A stretch of DNA of 43,083 nt, from contig CALWNO010000022.1 in assembly GCA_944382785.1 (NCBI GenBank), positions 1 to 43,083 of the forward strand, in the 5' to 3' direction. The notes beneath the pieces were generated by a model. The model was not told where the DNA came from and did no database searches. It was given only the letters and a program-made list of their open reading frames with translations. Both the position numbers and the translations under genes were made by a program. The DNA comes from an uncultured Gemmiger sp. Lineage in GTDB: Bacteria; Bacillota; Clostridia; Oscillospirales; Ruminococcaceae. Of the stretch, positions 10,501 to 18,634 are shown piece by piece (within the stretch, counting starts at the first letter, position 1; each line of letters starts with the position of its first letter).

Positions 10501-13368
10501 CAGCAGGATGCAGCCACCTGGAAAAACGCCTGGACACAGGCAGGACTACAGTGGTTGATTCCCAGATGGTTTGCCCAAAACCGGATCTGCAAATTGCTGG
10601 CTCCCTATGCTAAGGAAATGGTCCAGCGGGATGCCTTGCAGGCCGATCTGGATACCCTGGCACAATGGCAGCAGGAAGAGCAGGCAGCGGAGACACTGCG
10701 AAACTCACTGCAGCCGCTGCTGCAGCTGCTGGAACCGGAGCAGACGGAGCCGGAAATGCTGCGTACGCTGGCGGCAACAACCCGACAGCTGAACGCCCGC
10801 TTGCAGGAACTTGGTGCGGGAAAGACAAAGTCTTTGCTCGCCCAGGATGAGGAAGCCACTGGACGCCTCTGCGAAGAACTGCTGCAGGCCCAGGCGCAGA
10901 AAAAAGCCGCCTGGCAGGGGCTGAAGCCGCTGCTTTGCCACACCCAGGGATTTGCCTCGCAAACCCCGCCAGTAATGCGGGAAAACATCCGGATTATGCT
11001 GGAACACCTGGACACCGCAAAGGACTGGTGTGTGTGGAGCCAGACCTGCGAAACTGCGCGGGAGGCGGGCATGGAGCCGCTGGCCGAGGCTTTGTGCCAC
11101 GGTTTGCAGCCGGAACAAGCGGCACCCGTATGGCATCGCGCGGTTTCCATCGCACTGATTCTCTCGGTGGTGGAAAGCGAACCTGTTCTGCGGCAGTTCC
11201 GCGGCAGTGTGTTCAATGAGACCATCCGCCAGTTCAAGGAGCTGGATGCCCATCTGACCGAATTGGCCCGGACCGAAATCTACTGCCGTCTGGCGGCCCA
11301 GGTGCCGGACTTTACTCAGGCAGCAGCCAACAGTTCCGAGGTGGGCATTCTGCAGCGCGCCATCCGCAGCGGTGGGCGCGGCATGAGCATCCGCCATCTG
11401 TTCGAAGAGATTCCTACCTTGCTGCCGAAACTTTGCCCTTGTATGCTGATGAGCCCCCTTTCGGTGGCGCAATATCTGGACCCCCACCAGCCGCCGTTTG
11501 ATCTGGTGGTGTTTGATGAGGCGTCCCAGCTTCCCACCTGCAAAGCGGTTGGCGTTCTGGCGCGGGGCAAAAACGCCGTGATCGTGGGAGATCCCAAACA
11601 GATGCCGCCCACCAGTTTCTTTACAAGCAATACAGTGGACGAGGAAAATCTGGAACATGAAGATCTGGAAAGCATTCTGGATGACTGCCTGGCATTGAAT
11701 ATGCCCCAGAGCCATCTGCTCTGGCATTACCGCAGCCGTCATGAGAGTTTGATCGCCTTCAGCAACCGGGAGTTCTACGACAACAAACTGTATACTTTCC
11801 CGTCGGCGGATGACCGGCAGAGCCGTGTGCGGCTGATCCATGTGGACGGCTGGTTTGACCGCGGCAAGACGCGCCAGAATCTGGCGGAGGCGCAGGCGGT
11901 TGTGAAAGAACTGTCCCGGCGGGCCCATGACCCGCAGCAGGCGGGATATAGCGTGGGCGTTGTCACTTTCAATGTGCAGCAGCAAACGCTGATCAGCGAT
12001 CTGTTGGATGAAGCCTGCAAAACCGATTCCCAGCTGGAAAGCTGGGCCTTTGACGCTGCGGAGCCGCTGTTCATCAAAAACCTGGAGAATGTGCAGGGCG
12101 ACGAGCGGGATGTCATCCTCTTTTCCATTGGATACGGACCGGACAAGCAGGGTAAGATGACGATGAATTTTGGACCTCTGAACCGGGAAGGCGGCTGGCG
12201 CCGTCTGAACGTGGCGGTTTCCCGTGCAAGGAGAGAGATGGTCGTTTTTGCTACCCTGCGGCCGGAACAGATCAACTTGTCCGGTACTTCCGCAAAGGGC
12301 GTGGCGGCCCTCAAAGACTTTCTCAACTACGCAGCGGACGGAAGTCTGCAGGAAACGGCAGTTTCCGCCACGGAAAGCCACACGGTCCACGGAATCGCGC
12401 GGGATATCTGCAACGAACTGGCAAAGAACGGCTGGAAAACCCACTGCATGGTGGGCCATTCTCAGTACCGCCTGGATATCGGCGTGATTGACCCGGCTCA
12501 TCCGGGACAGTATCTCCTGGGAATCCTTCTGGACGGAAACACCTACCGGGATGCCCGTACCACCCGTGACCGGGAGCTGGCACAGGAAGCTGTATTGGAA
12601 GGCCTTGGATGGGAGCTGCATCGGATCTGGACGATGGACTGGCTGGAAAGCCGCAAGAAAGAACTGAACCGCCTGTTGGAGCATCTGCAGGCACTGAAAA
12701 ACAAACCGCACACCGCGCCAACGCTCCCTGCGGCAGAACCGGCGCCGGTGCGGCTGGCCAATAAACCGGATCTTGTGCAAGCTCCGGCAAAGAAAGCTGC
12801 CCAGCCGCCGATCTACCGTGCGACGCGGCTTCCTGCGTATGCGCTGGATGCAGATGCCTTCCTGGAACCTCAGAATCAGAAACGAATCATCCGGGCGCTG
12901 GCTGATGTTCTGGAACGGGAAGCACCCATCCGGGAAAGTCTGCTGATCCGCCGTGTGACCCAAAGCTTTGGCATTGCCCGTGCAGGGTCCCGCATTCAGA
13001 GGTATCTTGTACAGATGCTTTCTGCGGCAAAGCTGCAGACCACAACGCAGAATGGGGAGCGCTTTTATTGGACGCCCAAACAAAATCCCGACCACTATGA
13101 AATATACCGTACGGCCGGAGAAGGCGACAATAAACGGGATGCGCGGGATCTTCCGCAGCAGGAAATTGCCAATGCGGCTGTAGCTGTTTTGCAGAATCAG
13201 ATTGGCCTTCCGGAAGAGGACCTTGTGCGGGAAACGGCCCGCCTGCTGGGCTATACCCGGCTGGGCACTTCGGTAAAGCCTGCTATGGAAGCCGGCATTG
13301 CCTATGGGCAGCAAAAGGGAATCCTTTGCCAGTCCCGTCCGGGGTATTACACCTTGGCAGATTCATAA
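7591..13368 (+). CDS. DUF4011-type SF1 helicase-nuclease (Hhe-like defence protein)
   Basis: This giant 1925-residue protein has several modules. Residues about 1-130 are beta-rich. A transglutaminase-like stretch follows, with Cys near 229 (TCLDLTLLYA) and His near 254 (PGHIFAGVWL). A DUF4011-type region spans roughly 390-640. The SF1 (UPF1/AAA_11-12-like) helicase has Walker A GPPGTGKSQT at about 689 and a DEAS box (VVFDEASQLP) near 1308. A Vsr/MTES-type nuclease-like domain lies near 1595-1700 (QYRLDIGVIDP), and a DUF3320-like tail near 1770-1830. Proteins of this make-up, such as Hhe, act as single-gene phage-defence systems. I choose GTG 7591 because AAGGAGG lies 8 nt upstream; the ORF is open further upstream to 7552. 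Domain borders are approximate. Confidence 0.85.
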   Translation: MNDTNAEQIKEAPAVQLIPQLTPVINYALQQNRLPILPQVTIQNHTDTALSGVTLTVESNPAMLLPFTQQIEQIPPQSEYTLQGLDVQADPAYLAGLTERVRGRITLKLTCGTDTLTEYSTEATALAFDEWHGTAFYPELLCAFITPNHPEITKLAARTADYLGKWSDNPSLDAYQRKNPNRVRMQAAAAYAALQEQNIVYSVPPASFEAVGQRVRLCDAVIQQKMGTCLDLTLLYAAVLEAIGLHPLLILQPGHIFAGVWLEEQTFPEAVQDDPSLLTKRLADGIGEVAVVECTALTAGKSLDFDGACAAAERELAEPIEYIIDVSRARLSGIHPLPQRILTDTGWHIETAQRDSSEVTGAPQERAENIKVEEGTAPKPSGKIAQWERKLLDLGLRNPLIHLRLTKRVIPILTDSLGRLEDALSDGEEYGIGPRPAEWEQKEADRRDPEQYADLGPYQALIHSEFENHRLRSALSAAELSQAITGLYRAARTSLEENGANTLYLSLGLLRWYETKTSERPRYAPIVLLPVEIVRKSANKGYVIRLREEEPQLNITMLEMLKQDFGITVSGLDPLPQDEHGVDLRTVYTTLRRAVMAQPRWDVIEAAFLGIFSFTQFVMWNDMRNRVEDLQRNKIVRSLVEGKLTWTPQPMQPDAAVDEKGALLPIPADASQLYAIEQAAAGQSFVLHGPPGTGKSQTITALIANALAQGKTVLFVAEKMAALSVVQNRLEKIGIGPFCLQLHSNKSKKRDVLDQLKAASEVAHGQPRESWKKQAEEAAKLRSDLDAYAHALHKQRACGSSLFELVSQYEDCKTAPSVVQLPASFAAEATGDSLRAQERLLGQLTAACQEVGNPAQHPLRWMGRTDYTLSLGTDLAAALEKMTAALDALEQAGNALSAKTARSTQTVEDWKQLCQLAEVLLAWQQLPWAKLPETAVDADHLTQMEQYADHTEAARKLAATLAERWQESFLQQDAATWKNAWTQAGLQWLIPRWFAQNRICKLLAPYAKEMVQRDALQADLDTLAQWQQEEQAAETLRNSLQPLLQLLEPEQTEPEMLRTLAATTRQLNARLQELGAGKTKSLLAQDEEATGRLCEELLQAQAQKKAAWQGLKPLLCHTQGFASQTPPVMRENIRIMLEHLDTAKDWCVWSQTCETAREAGMEPLAEALCHGLQPEQAAPVWHRAVSIALILSVVESEPVLRQFRGSVFNETIRQFKELDAHLTELARTEIYCRLAAQVPDFTQAAANSSEVGILQRAIRSGGRGMSIRHLFEEIPTLLPKLCPCMLMSPLSVAQYLDPHQPPFDLVVFDEASQLPTCKAVGVLARGKNAVIVGDPKQMPPTSFFTSNTVDEENLEHEDLESILDDCLALNMPQSHLLWHYRSRHESLIAFSNREFYDNKLYTFPSADDRQSRVRLIHVDGWFDRGKTRQNLAEAQAVVKELSRRAHDPQQAGYSVGVVTFNVQQQTLISDLLDEACKTDSQLESWAFDAAEPLFIKNLENVQGDERDVILFSIGYGPDKQGKMTMNFGPLNREGGWRRLNVAVSRARREMVVFATLRPEQINLSGTSAKGVAALKDFLNYAADGSLQETAVSATESHTVHGIARDICNELAKNGWKTHCMVGHSQYRLDIGVIDPAHPGQYLLGILLDGNTYRDARTTRDRELAQEAVLEGLGWELHRIWTMDWLESRKKELNRLLEHLQALKNKPHTAPTLPAAEPAPVRLANKPDLVQAPAKKAAQPPIYRATRLPAYALDADAFLEPQNQKRIIRALADVLEREAPIRESLLIRRVTQSFGIARAGSRIQRYLVQMLSAAKLQTTTQNGERFYWTPKQNPDHYEIYRTAGEGDNKRDARDLPQQEIANAAVAVLQNQIGLPEEDLVRETARLLGYTRLGTSVKPAMEAGIAYGQQKGILCQSRPGYYTLADS

Positions 13369-13392
13369 TTTTCAGGTCTAATTCCTTTACCG

Positions 13393-13428
13393 AAAAAGTC
13401 ACCGTTCAAAAATGAACGGTGACTTTTT
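13393..13428. terminator. Bidirectional terminator between convergent defence genes
   Basis: A 16-bp stem (13393-13408 with 13413-13428) closes a 4-nt loop. It starts with AAAAA and ends with TTTTT, so it forms an intrinsic terminator on both strands. It lies between the end of the helicase gene (+) and the end of hsdR (-), exactly where one is needed. Confidence 0.9.
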
Positions 13429-13480
13429 ATATATAGAGTAAATAATTTGTCGACACGCCCATACACAAGCAGCCAAATCT

Positions 13481-16400
13481 TCACGCCGCCGCGTTGGCGT
13501 TGATGCTGTCGATGGCGTGTTTGACTTTCGCCCAGAGGGACAGGTCGGTGAAAACCTCCACCACGCTGCCCTGGTCGGTGAAGGGCGGCTCCTGCAGCAC
13601 AGACAGGTCCTTCATCACACCGTTCTTGACGATGTACTCCACGATCTGGTTGACAAAATAGATCTGGCGGCTGTCCAGGTTCGCCCCGGCCAGGTATTCC
13701 GCAAAGGCGTTCTTGGCGGCGTTCATGTCCATGCCCACGATCTCCCGCACAAACTCGCCCAGGGGTTTCTGGCCGCATTCCGCCTCGTAGTCCTGGCGGG
13801 TGCCCACATCGGACCATAGGATTTTTTCCAGCTCGGCCACGTCCTGTTCGGTCAGGGGGATGTTGGAGCGCAGTTTGGCCACGGCCACGTTGTCCTGGTG
13901 CTGGCGCAGATAAAACTCCGCCTTGGCCTTGTAGTTTTTCAGGTCGTCGTTTTCCAGGTCGGATTCCTTCCATTCCACCGAGAGCAGATCATCGGTGAAG
14001 TTGGTCAGGTAGGGAGTCACGCCCCGGGGCAGATACTTCATCAGGTCGCGCAGGGATTTTCGGATGTGTTCAAACTCGTTGATACCCGCGTTTTCCAGAT
14101 AGTCGGTGTGCAGGATCTTCTCGATCAGATCCGACTGTTCCCGGATCTCCGGGATGTTGGCCACCCCGGCCACAGCTGTCACCTTTTTGCGCAGGTCCTT
14201 GCGGGCGCGGGTGTAGGTTTTGCCCACCAGATAGGCCAGTTCGATGCCGTACATGAGGGCGTCGAACCGCACGGCGCTGGCCTCATCCGCATCGGGCAGA
14301 ATCAGCGGGGCCACTTCCTCTTTCAGGTCCAGGGTGTCCTCATAGGTGAGGGCCAGATACCCCTGGGGCTCGCTGAACTTTTCCACATACCGCAGATGCT
14401 GGCGCACGGCGAAGTTTTCCCGGTCCAGCTCCCGGGCCTTGGCCAGCATTTCCTCCACCAGAGCCTGGCGGAAGGGAATCAGCTCCTCGGTCTGGTAGGC
14501 CAGGTCCTGCAATTTGAAGATAATCTGTGCTTTCAGAGAAAAAATGGCGCTTTGCAGGGGCATCTGGTTGGCGCCGGCCCGCTCCTTCTTCATGCGGAAG
14601 AACTCAAAGTTGCCGCACAGGTCGAAGGTGTAGAATTTGTCCTTGTCCTTGCCGTCCATCAGCCCCGGGCACAGGCGGGTGCCGCGGCCGATCATCTGCC
14701 AGAATTTGGCCTTGCTCATCACCTTTTTGAAGAACACCAGGTTCAGCACTTCGGGCACATCGATGCCGGTGTCCAGCATATCCACCGAGATGGCGATCTG
14801 GGGCAGCTTCCCGGCGTCGGAAAATTCATCGATGGCGCTCTGGGCGTAGGTCATATAGTTGTCGATGACCTTGGCGTACCCGGACAGGTGGGGGTACTGC
14901 TTGTTAAAGACGTCCCGGATTGTTTCGGCGTGGCGGTGGTTCTTGGCAAAGATGATGGTCTTGCCCAGCTTTTCGCCGTAGTCTATTTTCAGCCCGTGGG
15001 TCATCAGCAGGTCGAGGGCCTTGCGGATGGTATCCTCGTTGAAGAGCCATTCGTTGAGGGCGGAGGACTGGATGCGTTCGGGGAGTTCGCCGTTTTCGTC
15101 GGTGAAGGTAGCCTCGTACTCGGCCTTTTCCTCGGGGGATAGCTCGTCGTAGACGATGCCCTGTTCCAGGAATTTGAGTTTGCTTTCCACCGTGCGGTAG
15201 TCCACGAGAAACCCGTCCTTGACGGCCTGGGCCAGCTCATAGCCGTAGGTGGGCACGCCGTTCTGCAGCTCAAAGACTTCGTAGGTATTTTTGTCGATCT
15301 CGTCCTTGGGGGTGGCGGTCAGGCCGACCAGCGGGGCGTCGAAGTAGTTGAAGATGTCCCGGTATTTGTTGTAGATGGAGCGGTGGGCCTCGTCGCAGAT
15401 GACCAGATCGAAGTGGCCCACCGTGAAGAGTTTGCCCTCCTCGTCGTGGACGGTGTCGATGCAGTTCATCATGGTCTGGTAGGTGGAAAAGACACAGTGG
15501 GCGGCGGCGTTGTCCTTTTCCTCGCAGAGGTTGGTGACCGACAGATCGGGCAGCAGGTTCACAACGCTGCGTTTGGCCTGGGTGACCAGAGAATTGCGGT
15601 CGGCCAGAAAGAGGATGTTTTTCACCCAGCCACGGCGCAGCAGCACATCGCACAGGGCAATGACGGTGCGGGTCTTGCCGGAGCCGGTGGCCATGACCAG
15701 CAGGGCCTTGCGGCGGTTCTGGGCAAGGGCCTGGCAGGTGGCCTTGATGGCGCCCTCCTGGTACCAGCGCCCGGCGATGTTGCGGTCCACCCGGATGTTG
15801 TCCAGTGGTGTGCGCATGGTGCGCAGATTGAAGAGTTTTTCCAGGTCCCGCCGGGAATAGAAGGCAGCCACCCGACGCTCGGGGTAGGTGCCATCTTCCA
15901 GTCGAGTATCAAAGCCGTTGGTCAGAAAGATGACCGGGCGGCGTCCGCATTGCTTTTCCAAAAGGTCGGCGTAGAGTTTGGCCTGCTGGCGGCCCCGGGC
16001 GGGGTCCACACAAGTTTTCTTCGCCTCAATGACGGCCAGGGGGCGGTGGGCGTCGTCGTAGAGCACATAGTCGGCAAAGCCCTCCCCTGCCCGGTTGGGC
16101 ATACCGGGGATGGGGACTTCGTTGAGCCAGTTTTTGCCCTCCACCCAGCCGGCATCCCGCAGCATGGCGTCAATGTAGAGCTTGCGGGTCTTGTACTCGG
16201 ACAGATCCAGCGGTTTGGGGGTATAGCCGGGCTGCTGGGCAGCGCGCCGTTCGGACAGTTCCTTGCGCAGGGCCTGGTTTTCCGCCATCAGGGCGTCCAG
16301 GTCCACCTCGGGCGCCGCAGGCACCGGCCCGCCGGGCTGCCGGGAGAGCAGGGCGGGGTTGAAGGTGCCGGGGGTGTAGTGGGTTCCGTAACAGCAGGCC

Positions 16401-16765
16401 ACAAAGTCCATGAAGTACCAGAGGTTTTCCAGGCAGAGGGCGGCCTCCTCGGGGGTGACGGGCTTGCGGTCGGCGTGGTTGGCGGAGTTGCCGGTCTGGC
16501 GTATGTAGTTCAGACGCCGCCACAGGTCCTTGTCCACAATGTCGCGGAATTCCTCGGCGTTCAGCAGGCTGACCAGCCGATCGTCATAGGGAGTAACCAG
16601 CCCCGAATCCACCGAGTACATCCATTTGACCGCAAACTCCATGGCCCGGCGACAGTTCACCGCGCAGGCCGCCGGGTCGATGGCATAGATTTTTTCCGCC
16701 GCCACCGCTGCCTGGGCAAAGGAGGCAAACTGTGGCTCGGAAAGGAGAAAATCGAAGTTGGTCAT
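13481..16765 (-). CDS. hsdR: Type I restriction enzyme R subunit (HsdR)
   Basis: This 1094-residue protein has an N-terminal DUF4145-like region (1-150). The HSDR_N nuclease domain has the PD-(D/E)XK residues D232, E247 and K249 (ADYVLYD then VIEAKK). The SF2 translocase has Walker A ATGSGKT (359-365), DEAH box (458-461), LTATPKD and a C-terminal helicase lobe with IGRGTRL. HsdR translocates and cuts DNA that the HsdM/HsdS complex finds unmethylated. It is the last gene of the operon and ends about 50 nt before the shared terminator. GC content is high, like hsdM and unlike the three genes just upstream. The start lies 6 nt after the stop of the DUF4238-like gene, so the two are probably co-translated. 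Confidence 0.95.
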   Translation of the reverse strand: MTNFDFLLSEPQFASFAQAAVAAEKIYAIDPAACAVNCRRAMEFAVKWMYSVDSGLVTPYDDRLVSLLNAEEFRDIVDKDLWRRLNYIRQTGNSANHADRKPVTPEEAALCLENLWYFMDFVACCYGTHYTPGTFNPALLSRQPGGPVPAAPEVDLDALMAENQALRKELSERRAAQQPGYTPKPLDLSEYKTRKLYIDAMLRDAGWVEGKNWLNEVPIPGMPNRAGEGFADYVLYDDAHRPLAVIEAKKTCVDPARGRQQAKLYADLLEKQCGRRPVIFLTNGFDTRLEDGTYPERRVAAFYSRRDLEKLFNLRTMRTPLDNIRVDRNIAGRWYQEGAIKATCQALAQNRRKALLVMATGSGKTRTVIALCDVLLRRGWVKNILFLADRNSLVTQAKRSVVNLLPDLSVTNLCEEKDNAAAHCVFSTYQTMMNCIDTVHDEEGKLFTVGHFDLVICDEAHRSIYNKYRDIFNYFDAPLVGLTATPKDEIDKNTYEVFELQNGVPTYGYELAQAVKDGFLVDYRTVESKLKFLEQGIVYDELSPEEKAEYEATFTDENGELPERIQSSALNEWLFNEDTIRKALDLLMTHGLKIDYGEKLGKTIIFAKNHRHAETIRDVFNKQYPHLSGYAKVIDNYMTYAQSAIDEFSDAGKLPQIAISVDMLDTGIDVPEVLNLVFFKKVMSKAKFWQMIGRGTRLCPGLMDGKDKDKFYTFDLCGNFEFFRMKKERAGANQMPLQSAIFSLKAQIIFKLQDLAYQTEELIPFRQALVEEMLAKARELDRENFAVRQHLRYVEKFSEPQGYLALTYEDTLDLKEEVAPLILPDADEASAVRFDALMYGIELAYLVGKTYTRARKDLRKKVTAVAGVANIPEIREQSDLIEKILHTDYLENAGINEFEHIRKSLRDLMKYLPRGVTPYLTNFTDDLLSVEWKESDLENDDLKNYKAKAEFYLRQHQDNVAVAKLRSNIPLTEQDVAELEKILWSDVGTRQDYEAECGQKPLGEFVREIVGMDMNAAKNAFAEYLAGANLDSRQIYFVNQIVEYIVKNGVMKDLSVLQEPPFTDQGSVVEVFTDLSLWAKVKHAIDSINANAAA

Positions 16766-16771
16766 GGTGGG

Positions 16772-17590
16772 TCACATCCATTCTCGAGTAGTACGAATTG
16801 CAATAGCATCATGTGAAGAAAAGAAAGGGACTTGCCTGACCAAAGATAGAAGATACCTTTCGTTAGGTTCTGTTTTGGCCAAGGCAACTATACATTTTTT
16901 ATCATGTTGCTCTATACGGCACAGATTCAAATAATTTATGTCCTTATACTTGGCACAGAAGTAGCCACAGTCATCGGCATTCGACACCCAGAGCAAGAAA
17001 CGCCTTTCGCTAATAGGGAACATGAATCCAAAATGTCCTAATGCTTCCTTGTTTTTATCAGGGCAAATGAACAGAAAAACCATGCCGTCTGTAAGAATAA
17101 GTGGAGGGCAAATATATTGTGGATGAACTTCTACCAGTAGCAAATTAGAGGGAAATCTAATGCCCGTATCAAAAACATGGGATAATATAAGGTCAGAGTC
17201 GTCTTCTGCTCTTTTACTGCTTCGCTGAAGCAAAAAGTTTTGCAGAAGAAGTTTTGATATGAGCTTCTTCTTTTTCTCGTTCTCTATGACAACGCTATTA
17301 AACTGTGCCTCTACAAGACCACAAGAACCCAGTATTTTTTGTCTCGCAATAGGCCAATGGACGAGTTCTTTAAGTAATGGTGCTAGCTTGTTTTCGTAGC
17401 TATCTCCACTTAGAACATTTTCTAAATTCTGCCCCCAGGGTTTATACCTCGAAAATAGATTTTTTATATTTCGGATCTCTGCCGTTGCTGTGGAAAAATC
17501 ATATTGTAAGAAGGTACGTGGGCCATCTTTAGCTGTAAAATTTCTAGAAATCATTTGAGACAGATAATGCATATTTTTGGTTTTGCTCAT
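16772..17590 (-). CDS. DUF4238-like protein, cargo gene of the type I R-M operon
   Basis: The 272-residue protein opens with a motif (KNMHYLSQMISRNFTAKDG) that resembles the HYVPQFYLRNF start of DUF4238 proteins. It ends with an ERYLLS-type segment also seen in that family. No catalytic residues are obvious. DUF4238 proteins have been reported in defence islands, but their activity is not known to me. I place the start at 17590, with GGAAG 8 nt upstream; an in-frame ATG at 17605 is the alternative but has no ribosome binding site. The gene is much more AT-rich than hsdR and hsdM and has poor codon match to them, suggesting recent transfer. It lies 63 nt after the gene upstream and 6 nt before hsdR. 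Confidence 0.65.
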   Translation of the reverse strand: MSKTKNMHYLSQMISRNFTAKDGPRTFLQYDFSTATAEIRNIKNLFSRYKPWGQNLENVLSGDSYENKLAPLLKELVHWPIARQKILGSCGLVEAQFNSVVIENEKKKKLISKLLLQNFLLQRSSKRAEDDSDLILSHVFDTGIRFPSNLLLVEVHPQYICPPLILTDGMVFLFICPDKNKEALGHFGFMFPISERRFLLWVSNADDCGYFCAKYKDINYLNLCRIEQHDKKCIVALAKTEPNERYLLSLVRQVPFFSSHDAIAIRTTREWM

Positions 17591-17653
17591 ATTATACACT
17601 TCCATCAAAAATCTATCACAAAGCTAGCATCCTTCCAAACAAAGATCAGCTTA

Positions 17654-18598
17654 CTAATTATCACCTACTGCTGTTGCTATGTATTTGCGGAGCGCTTCTT
17701 CAATTTTCTTTTTGCCTGCAATCGTATTTTCGTAAAAAATGGTTCTATAGCCGCTCACGTCAAAGGGCAAATTGGTTCTTTTTTGCCTGTCTGCAAGAAG
17801 AATTGTCGTTTTTCTTAATGCATGCGCATATCCCAGTTCATAAAAAACATTTGGGTTATCCATTGTAATATCACATATTATAACAGAGGCCGCCTGAATT
17901 TCTCGAATAATATCATTTATAATAGGTGTAGAAGCATAATTTTCATCAGCTCTGATAGCTTCCAAGCCTAATTTTTCAGATTGTGGCTTGATAACATCCT
18001 GATACAAATCATCAAACGCCTGTTCAAATTTCATCACACAAAATACACTAGGCTTTTTTGTCTGCATTTTAATGTTCTCTATGCGCGCTTTTGCTCCATT
18101 ACAGACATATAAACCACAAACACCTGCAAAATCATTCGTGGCATCCATATATTCCAGAACCTTGATATCATTCAAATATAATACTATGGTTTTATTTCCG
18201 ACTTCCACACAAATCGAGTATTTAGTTTTATCAAAAATCGCATTTGGCCTGCCGCCATAAGCGGGCGTCCCCCAGTTTTTCCCACTAAGGAAATCAACAG
18301 ACCATCCACAAACTTGGTTTCTGATTCCAACTTGATAAAAGGATAATTCACTATTCTGATTTTTGAAATTCAGTTCGATGCCTGCGCGGGTATCTGGAAA
18401 AACCGCATCAAAGGATATTTCAAAAGATATCTTTCCTTCACGGAAATCGCCTAAAAGAATGTCTCCAAACATGGAATGCTTTTCCCCGATATTTGTTGTC
18501 GGATTAACCAATCCCACTTGTTGCCCCTCGAAATCAAGGATAGTAGGTTGTTTTTTAGATTCCTTAAAGGTTCCACTATTAACAATATACTTTAGCAC
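17654..18598 (-). CDS. Jelly-roll-like plus deoxyribosyltransferase/TIR-like fusion protein
   Basis: This 314-residue, two-part protein is a putative defence effector. Residues about 40-180 are beta-rich and resemble concanavalin-like/DUF1080-type jelly-roll domains (REGKISFEISFDAVF, KTIVLYLNDIKVLEY). Residues 184-314 form a Rossmann-like domain with the hallmark CDITMDNPNVFYELGYAHAL (D243, N248, N250, E254), as in nucleoside 2-deoxyribosyltransferases and TIR-like NAD-cleaving domains, where the Glu is catalytic. A nucleotide-consuming effector joined to a sensor is a reasonable inference. The start is GTG with AAGGTGA just upstream. It is AT-rich and sits 36 nt after the HEPN-like gene. A complete catalytic site cannot be proved by eye. 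Confidence 0.7.
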   Translation of the reverse strand: MLKYIVNSGTFKESKKQPTILDFEGQQVGLVNPTTNIGEKHSMFGDILLGDFREGKISFEISFDAVFPDTRAGIELNFKNQNSELSFYQVGIRNQVCGWSVDFLSGKNWGTPAYGGRPNAIFDKTKYSICVEVGNKTIVLYLNDIKVLEYMDATNDFAGVCGLYVCNGAKARIENIKMQTKKPSVFCVMKFEQAFDDLYQDVIKPQSEKLGLEAIRADENYASTPIINDIIREIQAASVIICDITMDNPNVFYELGYAHALRKTTILLADRQKRTNLPFDVSGYRTIFYENTIAGKKKIEEALRKYIATAVGDN

Positions 18599-18634
18599 AA
18601 TATCACCTTCTTTAATGGATGTCAGCGAGGTGTG

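Noticed and set aside
10705-13314. 869-codon open frame antisense to the helicase gene
   Set aside because: It lies opposite a well-supported gene with conserved motifs, has no ribosome binding site, and its protein is low-complexity, as GC-rich codon use produces.
13898-16816. Long antisense frames over hsdR
   Set aside because: Val/Gly/His-rich sequence without motifs, opposite an intact hsdR.
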